64,000 bases of DNA from contig NW_006921532.1 of the NCBI RefSeq assembly GCF_000340215.1, positions 10,264,188-10,328,187 on the forward strand, written 5' to 3'. How positions within the stretch are numbered: position 1 is the stretch's first letter; every line of letters begins with the position of its first letter. Positions 34,991-45,435 of this stretch are shown here, piece by piece. This DNA is from Pseudocercospora fijiensis CIRAD86 (lineage: Eukaryota > Ascomycota > Dothideomycetes > Mycosphaerellales > Mycosphaerellaceae). The translations under genes were made by a program, and so were the position numbers. Below the pieces are notes generated by a model. It was not told where the DNA came from. It worked only from the letters and a program-made list of their open reading frames with translations, and did not search any database.

Positions 34991-35689
34991 GACTATAGCT
35001 CTTCGCTATTAGCTAGTATGTCCTCGGATTTAGCAGGTGCTTTATCCCCTTCGCGCAGGTAGTACGGCTTAAGGAGGGATATATAGAAGGTGTTATAGAT
35101 AGTATAATAAGGTAGAAGCTACAACTAGTAAGCCTATATGCCCTTAGCTTCTCGAATACGGAATAGGCTAATGTATCTTAGTACGAGCTTAGGCCTTGTT
35201 TTGCTATTAGGTAATAGGTGTTTGCGGATACGGAGGTTCTTAGTGCTTAGTATAACTAGGTCGCCTTGCTTAAAGGTTATTAGCGTATAGTGTTTGTTAT
35301 AATAGGCCTTCTAATAGGCCTAGGCCTTCGCTAGTTTATTAGCTATCTTAGCGTGAATTTCTCGCATCTTTTGAACCCTCTTAATAGCCGCTAGTGTTTT
35401 AGGGGTTAGTACTTAATACGCTTCCCTTTCCTTGCGCTCGGCCTCGAGCGACGTAAATAGATCTTGTAGTAAGGTAGCGTTCTAGCCTATTATAGCGAAA
35501 TAAGGAGAGACCTTAGTAGATAAGTAGACACTGTTATTATATACGAATTCAGCTAGTTATAGGAGGTTAACCTACTCCTCGGGGTTCTTATTAATGTAAC
35601 TGCGTAAGTACTGCTATAGGGTAGCATTCTGCCTCTCTGTTTAACCGTTAGTCTATAGATAGAAGGCTATTAATAGCCGATGCTTTAGT

Positions 35690-35960
35690 CTTAGCTATAG
35701 GCATAATTCGCTCTAATAGTGCGATATAAATGTCGAGCCCCTATCGGAGACTATCCCCTTAGAGGTTCCCTAATAGGTATAGAAGATGTTAGTCTATAGC
35801 GCCTCTACTATATTAATAGCAGTCTAATCCTTGCGCGCCGGGATGTATCGAGCGCCTTTAGTAAATCGATCTACTATAACAAGGATAGTATTATATACGT
35901 CCTTGCTACCTCTACGCTTAGTAGGCGGAAGGCCTATAATAAAGTCTATTATAAGCTCTG
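35690..35960 (-). pseudogene. Integrase core remnant of Gypsy pol
   Basis: The minus strand reads IIDFIIGLPPTKRRGS, ILVIVDRFTKGARYIPARKD, then GIVSDRGSTFIS. Two of the three catalytic acidic positions are readable (the Asp before FI and the Asp in SDRG). Stops replace Trp and Gln codons. Confidence 0.85.
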
Positions 35961-36516
35961 CAAACGGCTTGTAAGGGATTAGTAAAGAGGACAACTCGCT
36001 AAAAGGCTAATGCTTTAGTGCCTTAATACGTTAGTATACGGTATATATATTAACGTATTCCTTTATATCCCGCTTACTATTTAGCTAGTAGTATATGCGC
36101 GATAGTAGCTCGTACGACCTCTCTATACTATAGTAACTAGCAAGCTTACTATTATAGTGTCGCTTAAGAAGTTCTTATCGGATTAAATGTTTAGCGGGGA
36201 TATAGTATCTACCCTTGAACTTTAAATAACCTTTATTATCGATCGACTAATTGTTACTCTTGCTAGATCGAGTCTTTCGTCTACTTATAAGCCTATCGAT
36301 ACGTTTAGTAGCAAAGGCGTCCCTCTACTAAGTACGTAATAGCTTGTCTATAAACGGTTAACTATCCCTATTTGCAAGGTTATTTAATAGTATCCTCGCT
36401 ATTAAACGAGGTACGCATTATATACATCTAATAGTACTAGCAGCCGGATTAACTATAGCAGTGCTATCGCTGTTACTATATATTACGATATCGACTAGGG
36501 AGTTATATAACTCTCC

Positions 36517-36555
36517 TTACTTACGCCTAGCCGATATAATATATTAAAATCAAAC
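36517..36555 (+). repeat. 39-bp internal direct repeat, copy 1
   Basis: Identical to 36734-36772. In the coding direction this is the second occurrence and follows the linker after RNase H; it interrupts the expected pol reading. Confidence 0.9.
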
Positions 36556-36733
36556 AGCAAGAGCATTAATATACTTTAAGCCGTCGCGGAGTCCGGTAAG
36601 CCGCTTATCCTACGCTTGCTTATTAACAATACGGGCTATAGCAATCTTATACTATAGGGTTGGAAACAATAAATTAATAGATTGCTAAGTCCCGCTATTG
36701 TAATTAGGTCGCCTCGATAGGCTATTAGTAGGG

Positions 36734-36772
36734 TTACTTACGCCTAGCCGATATAATATATTAAAATCAAAC
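36734..36772 (+). repeat. 39-bp internal direct repeat, copy 2 (native site)
   Basis: In the coding direction this encodes the end of RNase H (FDFNILYRLGVS), its natural place in Gypsy pol. Confidence 0.9.
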
Positions 36773-37100
36773 CTAGCGAGATAGACGGCCTATCTAGCCT
36801 ATCGACCTATAACCCTAGTAACCTTCGTAATTCTACGGAGGTTATTATAGTCTATATAGACCTATATCGTATATTAGGCCCTATCGAGGTAGTGCCTCTA
36901 ATACTTAAAGGCCTCGATAATAGCTAAGAGCTCTTACTCGTAGGTCTCGTAGCGACGCTTAGCATTAATTATCTTCCTCGAGAAGAAGGCAATCGGGTAC
37001 TAATAGTAGTCCTTGTCCGATTGTTGTAATATAATAGCTAATATAGCAAACTGTAAGGCGTTAGTCTTAATACGGATCTGCCTATTTAGTACGAAATAGT
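36740..37100 (-). pseudogene. RNase H remnant of Gypsy pol
   Basis: The minus strand reads SRKIINAKRRYETYE, then ELLAIIEAFKY, RHYLDRA, and at the end ARFDFNILYRLG, the usual RNase H order. Stops are present. Confidence 0.8.
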
Positions 37101-37479
37101 GCAATAAGGGGACTTTAGTAAAGCGCTGCTTTAAACCGTTAAAAGCGGCTTATACTCTGTTAGTCTATCTAAACTCTCTAGTTAGATTAGCCTTAGTTTT
37201 AGTAAGCTTAGTTAGGGGCATTATATGCCGTAAATAGCCCTTAATAAAGCGACGATAGAAATTAGCGAAGCCGAGGAACGACTATAGCTCCTTAATTAAC
37301 GTAGGAATAGGCTATTTAGTAATAGTTTTAATCCGATTAGGATTAGCCTTAATACTATTATTTAATACGAGGAAGCCGAGGAATAACACCTCCTTAGTAG
37401 CAAAGGTGCATTTAGAAGGCTTGCAATATAGTCTATAGGTTCTTAGGCGATCGAGTACCTTACGGACTATAGCCTAGTA

Positions 37480-38140
37480 CTCCGCAATGTTAGGGGAGTG
37501 TATATAAACTAAGATATTATCTAGGTAAACTATACAGAGATAGTCTAATAGGCCTAAAAGGGCCCGATTAATATAGGACTAGAACGTTATAGGGGCATTA
37601 GCTAGGCCAAATAGTATAACTAGGTACTCGAAATAGCTATAGCGAGTACGGAAGGCTGTCTTCTATTCGTCGCCCTTGCAAATATAGATACGATAGTACG
37701 CATCCTTAATATCTAGTATAGTATAGAAGTAGGCCCTAGAAAGGCGATCGAGGGTCTTATTAATAAGAGGGAGTAGACAGCGGTCTTTAATAGTAATAGT
37801 ATTAAGCCTACGATAGTCGATATATAGGCGTAGGCTACTATCCTTCTTTAGTACGAATAGGATAGGGGCGCTAGCAGGGCTATTACTATACTATATCTAG
37901 CTATTAGCTAGGTTTTCCTCTAGATACTTACGCAATATAGTAAGCTCTCGTTTACTAAGGTTGTAGAGGGGACTAAAGGGAACCTCCTTGCCCTCTATAA
38001 TGTTAATCTTATAATCCGTCTCTTTAAATATAGGCAATATCGATGCTAAGTAGTATTTAAATACATTAATATAGGTCTCTCGAATAGGTTCTAGTATACG
38101 CTTAAGCTGTTTAGGGTCTATGCAATTAGGGGGCACAGGT
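37480..38140 (-). pseudogene. Reverse transcriptase remnant of Gypsy pol
   Basis: An intact 79-codon piece (38136-37897) ends SKRELTILRKYLEENLANS. Then come LYIDYRRLN and FGLANAPITF, and the catalytic YLDD box reads YLDN (37516-37524 on the complement). The Asp to Asn change is GAT to AAT after T, a TpG to TpA step. Confidence 0.9.
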
Positions 38141-38550
38141 TTATCGTTATTACTACCGAGTAGGTCGGCAGTTAGATTAGCTAAGGCGGGGGTTAGGTTG
38201 CTAATAAATAGGACCCTAATATTATTAGGACACTCGCTAATATCGATGTATTTAATGTCCTCTCTCCTAGCGATTCTAAATCGCTATTGTTAACTACCTA
38301 AGTCTATAACTATAGCATAGTACTTAAGAATAGGGTTACTAATAACAATAGTAGCTCCCCTATACAGGTTGTCTATATCTACTACGTAGGCAGTAAAGTC
38401 TAGTAGGCGTTTATTTCCGAGGTCGTCCTTTAGAACTATAGGAATATAGTAGGCCCTATAGGTTAAGTGCTAAGCGTTATTAAACTAAGCAAGGGTTGGT
38501 ATGTTAGTTCTAGGCAATTGTCGGAGGTCTAATTGCTTAGCTAGGCGATA

Positions 38551-38592
38551 GCTAATAAGGGCACTAACTGAATTTCCTAGATCTAGTATAAC
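38551..38592 (-). pseudogene. Aspartic protease block remnant
   Basis: The minus strand reads VILDLGNSVSALIS and then YRLAKQLDL. It lies between the gag knuckle and RT, where the retropepsin DSG motif is expected; here it reads DLG. Confidence 0.6.
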
Positions 38593-38813
38593 CTTAGTCT
38601 TATAGTTGTCTCTATATATATCCTATATAAGACAGGTGCGTATAATAGCTAGTATAATGTCGATAGTTTTACGCCGCATAAGGCTAATAGTTAGTACGGC
38701 GCTTACTCTTTTTTCGAATAGCTAGAAGGGCTAATAGGGGTAGCATTAGCGGCTAAAAGGGTTTTCCGGTGCTTAGCGGCAGCGCGGTTAATTCGGGTCT
38801 AGTCCCTAGGTTT

Positions 38814-38861
38814 GTCGCATTAGCCTAGTAGATAGCTAGTACTGTCGCAGTTAAAGCACTT
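38814..38861 (-). pseudogene. Gag CCHC zinc-knuckle remnant
   Basis: The minus strand reads C-F-N-C-D-S-T-S-Y-L-L-G-stop-C. The spacing is CX2CX4HX4C with the His now Tyr (CAT to TAT) and a Gln now a stop (CAA to TAA). Both are CpA to TpA changes. Confidence 0.85.
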
Positions 38862-40315
38862 TAATCTAGTTAGGGGATTACTATAGCCGCTATTGCTACT
38901 ATTGTTAGTTAAGCGATTAGTACTATAGGGATACGAGCCCCTTCTACGGCCCCTATCGCGGCCTCCTCTATATAGTCGTCGGCTACGGCCCCTTCTACGG
39001 TCGTTACTGTTCCTATTATTAGTATTGTTATCTTAGTAAGAACCTTAGTTTCCTCCGCGGGCACTACGGTTACCGCGGTTAGTACTAGCTAGCCGGATCC
39101 TCGATTCTAGTCGTTATTAAAGCTAAATAGCTCGTTTAGCTGTTTCTACTTCGACTATAAATTAAATACGTATTAGATTGACTTGTTCGAACACACGGCG
39201 ACGGTCTAATTCGAGGACTAATTCCTATCGCAATTTAGGGCGTATTTCGGAAATCTAGATAGAGTCGGTCTTAGCTAGCAAATCGTCCTCGAGGGTCTTT
39301 AAATAGGCCTTAAATAAGCGAGCCGATTGATTAGTCTTTTGTTTAGCTCGAAGGTATTAGTCCTAAGCGTATTGTTGCCTTAGTATAGGGTTTCTAAGGG
39401 TGTCTAGCATAATAGTCTTGTAGTCTTGCTACTAAATAGCGGTCTAATTAGTAAGGGAGTCGAAATAGTTATCCTAGGTACGCTTTAGGTCCCTATTAAT
39501 GTACTATATAGCATAGACGACTAGCAAATAGTCGTCTAGTAGGGCCCTTAGTGCATTCCGCTAGTTCAATTTACAATCGCGTATATAATTATTATACTAC
39601 TTGCGGCTAGAGCTATTAAACACGGTATAGTCCTTAAGCTTAGTATCCTTCTTTTAAATAGAAGGTCCTACTACTAGTTCTAGTCTAGCAGTAGTTGTTA
39701 GGGCTTCCTATAGGCGGCGAATCTCGAGGAGATTATCCTTTAGCTATTGTTCTTAACGTAGGGCAGTAAGCCTATTTTAAGTAGCTTCTTAAAGTCTCCC
39801 TACTAGTTGAGGGCTAAAGGCTAGCTAGCTATATCGTCGATTAATAATGTTGTTAAGAATGTCGTTAATAGGCAATTCTAGATTATTACCTAGAATTATA
39901 GGTTCTTCTTTAATAGGCTCTCCGGTAGGCTCTTTAGTAGGAGGCACTTTAGTAGGCACTTTAGCGGGAACTGTGCTACTAGCGTTGTTATTGCTAGCGC
40001 TGCTAGCGGCGGTACGGTTATTGTTTCGTAATAAACTAGCTATTATAAGGGGCGATACTAATAATATATTGTTAGCCCCTAAGATACGGATATAGCGGAA
40101 TTAGTAGATATCGGCCTAGTATACTTAACTTAGTGTAATAGGCCGTATAGAAGGCCTTGCTTAATAATTAGTACGGTTGTTTCGATAGAATAGTACGTAT
40201 AGGTCCCGTTCTTCGGGCGCAATATAGTTAGATTAGTCTTATTCGTAGCTATACCGCTAAAAGCTTAAAATAAGGACTATCTAGCTACTACTCTTAAAGG
40301 GTAGATCGAATACTA

Positions 40316-40513
40316 TATAAGAAGGGTTATATTAGTAGGTAGATAGGGTAGTAGTAGGTATAGGTAGTATTCGATAGAGAACTAGGAGGAGAAGGAGGAA
40401 GGTAGGCTAGTTAGCCTACTACTAAGCGCTAAGCCCTACCTAAGGCATCGAGACCCTAGCTTTACTTAAGCCTGGTTACATACTAATTACATATAACCTC
40501 TTTAGTCCTAATA
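40316..40513 (-). repeat. 5' LTR of the full-length Gypsy element
   Basis: 198 bp, the partner of 33386-33583. The bases just inside (minus strand TAGTATTCGATC...) are where a primer-binding site should lie. If the first bases were TGG before mutation it would fit a tRNA 3' end, but I cannot name the tRNA. Confidence 0.93.
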
Positions 40514-40518
40514 TATAG
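40514..40518 (+). repeat. Target-site duplication TATAG (right)
   Basis: Partner of 33381-33385. Its other side continues the interrupted Tc1/mariner element. Confidence 0.8.
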
Positions 40519-41420
40519 TCTATTGCTTAGTAGTATCGATAAGCTTCTAGAAGAACGACCTACTAAGCGGTATATATCTAGTTAATAGCTTAACTAGGTT
40601 ACTAGAGTATTTAAATAGTAATAGTGTTACGGGCTCCGCGATAGTACTAAAGGACTCTTTAAATAAGTACTAAAGAGGTAATAGATTAAAGGGATTGTCT
40701 AGTAGTTGCGTCGGGATACTAGCTTAAAGAATAGGCGAGAAGGGAGGGGATATTAGAAAAGGGGAGGACTCGGAGGAGGAGGTGTCCTTATAGGTAGATA
40801 TTAGAAGAATCTATAGAAGCTTCCGAGCTATAATTGTAGTATAGAAATAAGTATAGAAGGCTTAAACTAAGCTCTTGTATATTCCAAATAAGCGCTCTAA
40901 GGAGTATATATATCTCTCTCTACCTAATAGTCCCTCTCGCTAGCTCTTTATATAACCCTTCTATCCCTATAATACCTATTATTTATATAGCTCTTACGCG
41001 CCTACCCTATACTAAAACACCTCCTCTTTTGCTCTATTCGGAGGCAGGACATTGCCTATATATCGTTAGCGCAGCAGCGATACTAGTATAGTACTAGAAA
41101 GGGCAATTGTTAGTATAGGAGGCTTCTAGTAGTATAGGGGTTAGAAATAAGGCCTCTCTAAGTAGGCTCTTAGCATAATAGTATACGACCCTACTAATCG
41201 GATAATATTGCGACGATTGAGTTATTATAGACGTAGATAACCTAGCAATATTATAAAGGCTGTTATCGGAAAGTATAAATTGTTATCGGACTTAGCTATA
41301 CCCTATATATACTATTACATTGCTTTGCGCATCGAATAACATCGATTCATTATTAGAGTTTTCATTCGGTAGATAGTGTAGTTATTAAAGAGACACGGCG
41401 GGCTTATAAGAGCTAGCACT
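40514..41420 (-). mobile_element. Tc1/mariner copy 2, 5' part, and adjoining decayed repeat
   Basis: RIP-like sequence lies between the Gypsy 5' LTR and pogo copy B. The first part should be the 5' end of the interrupted Tc1 element. The outer terminal repeat could not be set with confidence; about 900 bp is more than a mariner 5' end needs, so another relic may be included. No usable reading frame. Confidence 0.55.
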
Positions 41421-41422
41421 TA

Positions 41423-41521
41423 TCCGGGGTTGCGTTAGCTACTTTACCCCTCGCCCCGGGCTCGGGGATTCCGGCTATACGTAAAATCGCTTTTTCTTAG
41501 TAGGCTATACGTAAAACTCGA
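41423..41521 (+). repeat. Left TIR of pogo copy B
   Basis: About 99 bp, from TCCGGGGTT at the TA to AAAACTCGA. It is the inverted counterpart of 44607-44701 and of 2704-2802. It contains two inner ACGTAAAA words. Confidence 0.88.
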
Positions 41522-44500
41522 TATAGTAGTATATTATATAGTATATAGACCGGGAAATTGAATTAGGGTGCGGTTAGGGTTAAGAAGTAGTAGATTTCCG
41601 TTACATTAGCGACTAAATTGCGACCGTAGATAGTTAAAATAGACCTGCAATCGGCCTCTACGTAAACCTCTTATTAACTAAGTAATTAATTACCTTACAA
41701 GTCGGTCTATAAGTCTATTATATAATTGCTATCTCTTATTATTGTTATTAACTAAATAGTTAACTGCTATCTTAAGACTCTTCTAGCTTAATAGGGTTGT
41801 TCTTACTACTAGCGACCTCGCCTCGATAGCGACTAGTTTTCTTCGGAGGCTCGTAGAAATAGCGCTTCCGCTATACCGACTCCTAGCGCCGGCGAGGATG
41901 TACTAAGTAAGGCTAAATTATAGTATATATAGTATCTTTATTAAGTAGTGCCTCGTCTTGTTATAGCTAGTCGAGTCGGATATTAGGCTCTTACGCGAAT
42001 AGGCTATTTAATCGCCGCTTAGTCTTAACATTAGTCTACGTTAGTAGGTCGCTTTCGTCGTAGTTATAGGCGCGGCTCGGTAGAGATAATGTTCTTATTA
42101 GACTCTACGTATAGGTAATATCGCCGCTCTTACTCGTATCGGTAGTTCGCCTATAATAGCTAATAATATTAGCGTATAGATTACTAGTCTTCTTTAATAT
42201 AGAGTCGGAGGTAAGAAGGCGCTTATCGAAGACTCGTTATAGTAGCTTATCGATAGACTATAGCTTAACGTCTGCCTACTTAGTCTTGCTATTATTATTA
42301 AAGACAATACGGAAGGCCTTACTACACTTTAATCGATAAGTGCGCGCCTTGTTATAAGCACTCTCCGCCTTACGGAGAATCTTCTAGTATCTATTTGTAG
42401 CTATATCCTTGTCTTACTAAGTAAGTTATAAGCGCAACTCGTTAGCCTCGATAGCACCTACTCGAATAAGCCGGTTAGGCTATTCCTTCTAACGTTTCTT
42501 TGCTCGTTCGATAGTGCTCGTAGACTAGTATTTACGCTTATATTCCTTACCTTTGTAGATAGCCGCGTTAACTAATATATTATATGCCTCTTTTGCTACT
42601 TTTATAGGTAACGAGGAAAACGGGTTGAATAGGTAGAATAATAGTAATAATAGTAATATAACCTACGGGACTAGGTTTAGATAAGAGCGTCGGAAGTCCT
42701 TACGAGCTTATATAGCAATACGAGACGCCTTAATCGTACGAGGGCTAGTAGTAGTATATAGGAGCTATTGCGGCAATTCGGGTATCGGTATTCGCTAAGG
42801 TAGTAACGATAGTATGCCTTAAGCAATTAGGTTCTCGAGTTCCTTAAGGTAGTAGCGACCGTTAGCGCGAGACTAGCCTTCTAGATCGACAATAGTAGGC
42901 TCTATAGAACGTTGTTACTTAACCGACGCGATATACTCCTACTAAGCGATTTCCGCTATTGCTAGCGATTCCTCGTATCGGGCCTCTTCCTATACTAATT
43001 TACTCTCGATTGCTTGCTAGTTCTAGTTACAGTTAGTAGCTCTATACTAATCTCGAATATGCCTATAAGGGACCTCCCTATTAATTAGGAATATGCCTGT
43101 CTTTCGAAATGCTAACCTAATATTGTAAGAGGTAAATGTCTTAGCCCGAATAGCTAAGAGCGCCTCTACAAACTCGGGTATTCCAAACTCGCTAATGCTA
43201 TAGTGTATAGCCTATAATACCGCTTGCCTATGCCTTAACTTATACGCCTAGAATAGGATTATATCTAAAGGCTATATAAAGTATAAAGTATACGGTTATA
43301 GGCCCTATAATTGAATCTTATACCGCTTTACAAAGGCTATAAACTCCTTAAAGCAATAGGAGCCGTAATTGTTGTATAATAGCACCCTCTACTCGTTTAG
43401 ATGTTTAGGCCTCGTCTTTCGCTTAAACTAGCGGATATAATGCATTATAGTATCGTCGGTTATGTATCTAGACTCGTTAATAGTAATTAAGAAGTTGTCC
43501 TTACCTAATAACGAGAGTATAGTTAGTAGGTATCGTTGCTTCGGAAGCGGACTCGGACTCGGAAGTAGCAATAGTAGTAGTAATAGACTTACCTTCCTTC
43601 GGCACCTACCGTTCTTAGACTATTATACCTTTAACGATTAACTAATAGTCTACTATCTTACTAAACGCGTTTACGGTCTCGACGATAGTTATATACGTAC
43701 GATTGCTATTATACTTAGTCTAGGTGCGCCGCTTTGTATCTATTATAACGATATACTCGTTACTACTAATTCTAACCCGGAAGCTAGTTTTATCGAAATT
43801 CTACACGTTCTGCGGCTTTATATCTAGTCGCCTTATTATCGCCTTAAACCGGTTAAACTAGCTCCTTATCGTAGAAGGGTCGTAAGCTTCCTTCCGCTAT
43901 ACCTTAATCGGTTTAGACTTAACCTTACTAAGTCTATAGCGCTTTAGAAAGCGGTCCGCCTAGTCTATACTAAATAGCGGTATTATATCCTTCGATATAC
44001 CTTCTAGTAGTAGGCTTACTAGCATATCTATCGCTATAACGGTAATTAGCGGCACTAGTAAGAATATGCCTATTTCGTCCCTTTTTCGATAATAATCCGC
44101 TAGCGCTATCTCTTAAGACTCGTCTAATTTAGTATTAGTTAATAGACGGCTAAATAGCGACCTACGGCCTCTTAACCGCTAATAGATACGAGAATATAGG
44201 CGAGTTACTTTCTTACTCTTATAGAGCGCTCGAATACTAACCTTCTTGTCCGATTTAGCTACTAATTCGTAGTACCTCGAAACGACGCGCTCTACTACCC
44301 TTTCTGCCCTCTCCGCCTCGGTTAACCGCTTAGCTCGTACCCTCTTTACGTTTTTGCTCTTATTACGCCCTATACCGAGTTTTATATATAATCCGTATAG
44401 TAGAATATAAGAAATAGGAGGACTATACGCTTTAGAATAAGGTAGACGCGCCTACTAAGGATTATATAAGAAATAGCGATAGTAAGGTCCTATAGCTACT

Positions 44501-44606
44501 ATATAGTAGTATATACTCGGATAAACTAGCTAATATAATGCCTCGACTCGCGGTTTAATACTGTATATACCTAGATATCTATATAGGACTAGAACCTACT
44601 ACTATG

Positions 44607-44701
44607 TCGAGTTTTACGTGTGGCCTACTAAGAAAAAGCGATTTTACGTATGGCCGGAACCCCCGCGAACAGCGGGGAGGAGTGTGTGACGGAACCCCGG
44701 A
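44607..44701 (+). repeat. Right TIR of pogo copy B
   Basis: About 95 bp, from TCGAGTTTTACG to AACCCCGGA, followed by TA. It keeps TG and CA words (GTGTGG, ATGG, GAACAG), so it is much less mutated than the left TIR. Confidence 0.88.
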
Positions 44702-45435
44702 TATGTTCTGCCAAAGTCATACAGTATTCTATGCTGAGCACTCGACGTACATCTTGCAACAATGCATGCCATTAGGATTTGCCAGCGGCCCAGCGTGCGC
44801 CCGGCATCCATCTCAGCCTGAATACGCTGAAACATTCCTCAGCGATACGCACTGCACGCCATACACGGGGCGCCGCCTCGTCCAGGAAAGGCCGGACGTG
44901 AAACTAGCGATGCCTGTACAGTGCCAGCACAATCCAAATCGTCAGAGCACTTGACCTGTTGGCAGAGTGAAGCAGGAACGCATTTCAATCTTGCATGTGA
45001 CATGAGGTGAAGTGATTTGATCGCAGAGCATCGCAGGACAGGAGCAAATCCTCCTGCTTGGTTCCTGGTCTCCGAACGCCTGAGTGAGTCGATCAACAAT
45101 AATGAGTGATGAGCGCGGTGGTCGGCAAAGGTCCGGCGGACAAAGAGTCAAAGAGTCGAGAGCGGAGCGAAAGATGGAAAGGGAGAATTCGGTTTCGGAT
45201 GCGGGCCGCACCTGCCAGGAGTGTTGGACAACTGGACCCGATCTCAATAGGGCCGTAGCTAGCCAAGAACAAGACCGACGTTTCCACCTTCCAGTCGTCA
45301 CGCTACTACAACACCGCGCAGCACGAAGAGTCCGGAGAGGAGAACGAGAGCTTTTGTTCTGTATGATGAAGTAACGACAAGCATATTCATTGCGATCGAT
45401 AATATCCTGGGGTCCTTGAGGCCATACCGCCCGTC
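44702..45435 (+). promoter_or_regulatory. Upstream region of APL4
   Basis: Host-like sequence from the end of pogo copy B to the APL4 start codon. Small open frames on both strands, none convincing. Confidence 0.5.

Larger units (their letters stand above)
33386..40513 (-). mobile_element. Full-length Gypsy chromovirus, nested in Tc1 copy 2 (decayed)
   Basis: A 7128-bp LTR retrotransposon on the minus strand with 198-bp LTRs at both ends and a TATAG duplication at 33381-33385 and 40514-40518. In order from the 5' end (right): gag with a CCHC knuckle (38814-38861), protease-like block (38551-38592), reverse transcriptase (about 37480-38140), RNase H (about 36740-37100), integrase (core near 35690-35960) and chromodomain (about 34870-34990). 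About 1 kb of non-coding sequence then leads to the polypurine tract and the 3' LTR. Gag-pol is full of TAG/TAA stops. The chromodomain after integrase places it among chromoviruses. Confidence 0.93.
41423..44701 (-). mobile_element. pogo/Fot1-type DDE transposon copy B (3.28 kb, decayed)
   Basis: A complete element with TA on both sides (41421-41422 and 44702-44703) and long inverted repeats. The minus strand encodes a broken transposase of the DDE_1 (pogo/Fot1/CENP-B-like) family. The first catalytic block is NFDKTSF near 43785-43799. The second is YNNYGSYCFKEF near 43341-43383, where the family has Asp (YDN or VDG followed by HGSH). Then come RHRQAV and words such as ISEFGIPEFVEAL and SYNIRLAFRKTGIF. 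Many codons are TAG/TAA. About 1.8 kb is a typical length for this family; the extra length is in the 3' part after the transposase. Confidence 0.88.

Noticed and set aside
37897..38136. Intact 79-aa ORF as a separate gene
   Set aside because: It is the only stop-free piece of the decayed reverse transcriptase, not an independent gene.
39847..40095. 82-codon hydrophobic ORF in the Gypsy region
   Set aside because: Antisense to gag, produced by low-complexity sequence; pol and gag read on the other strand.
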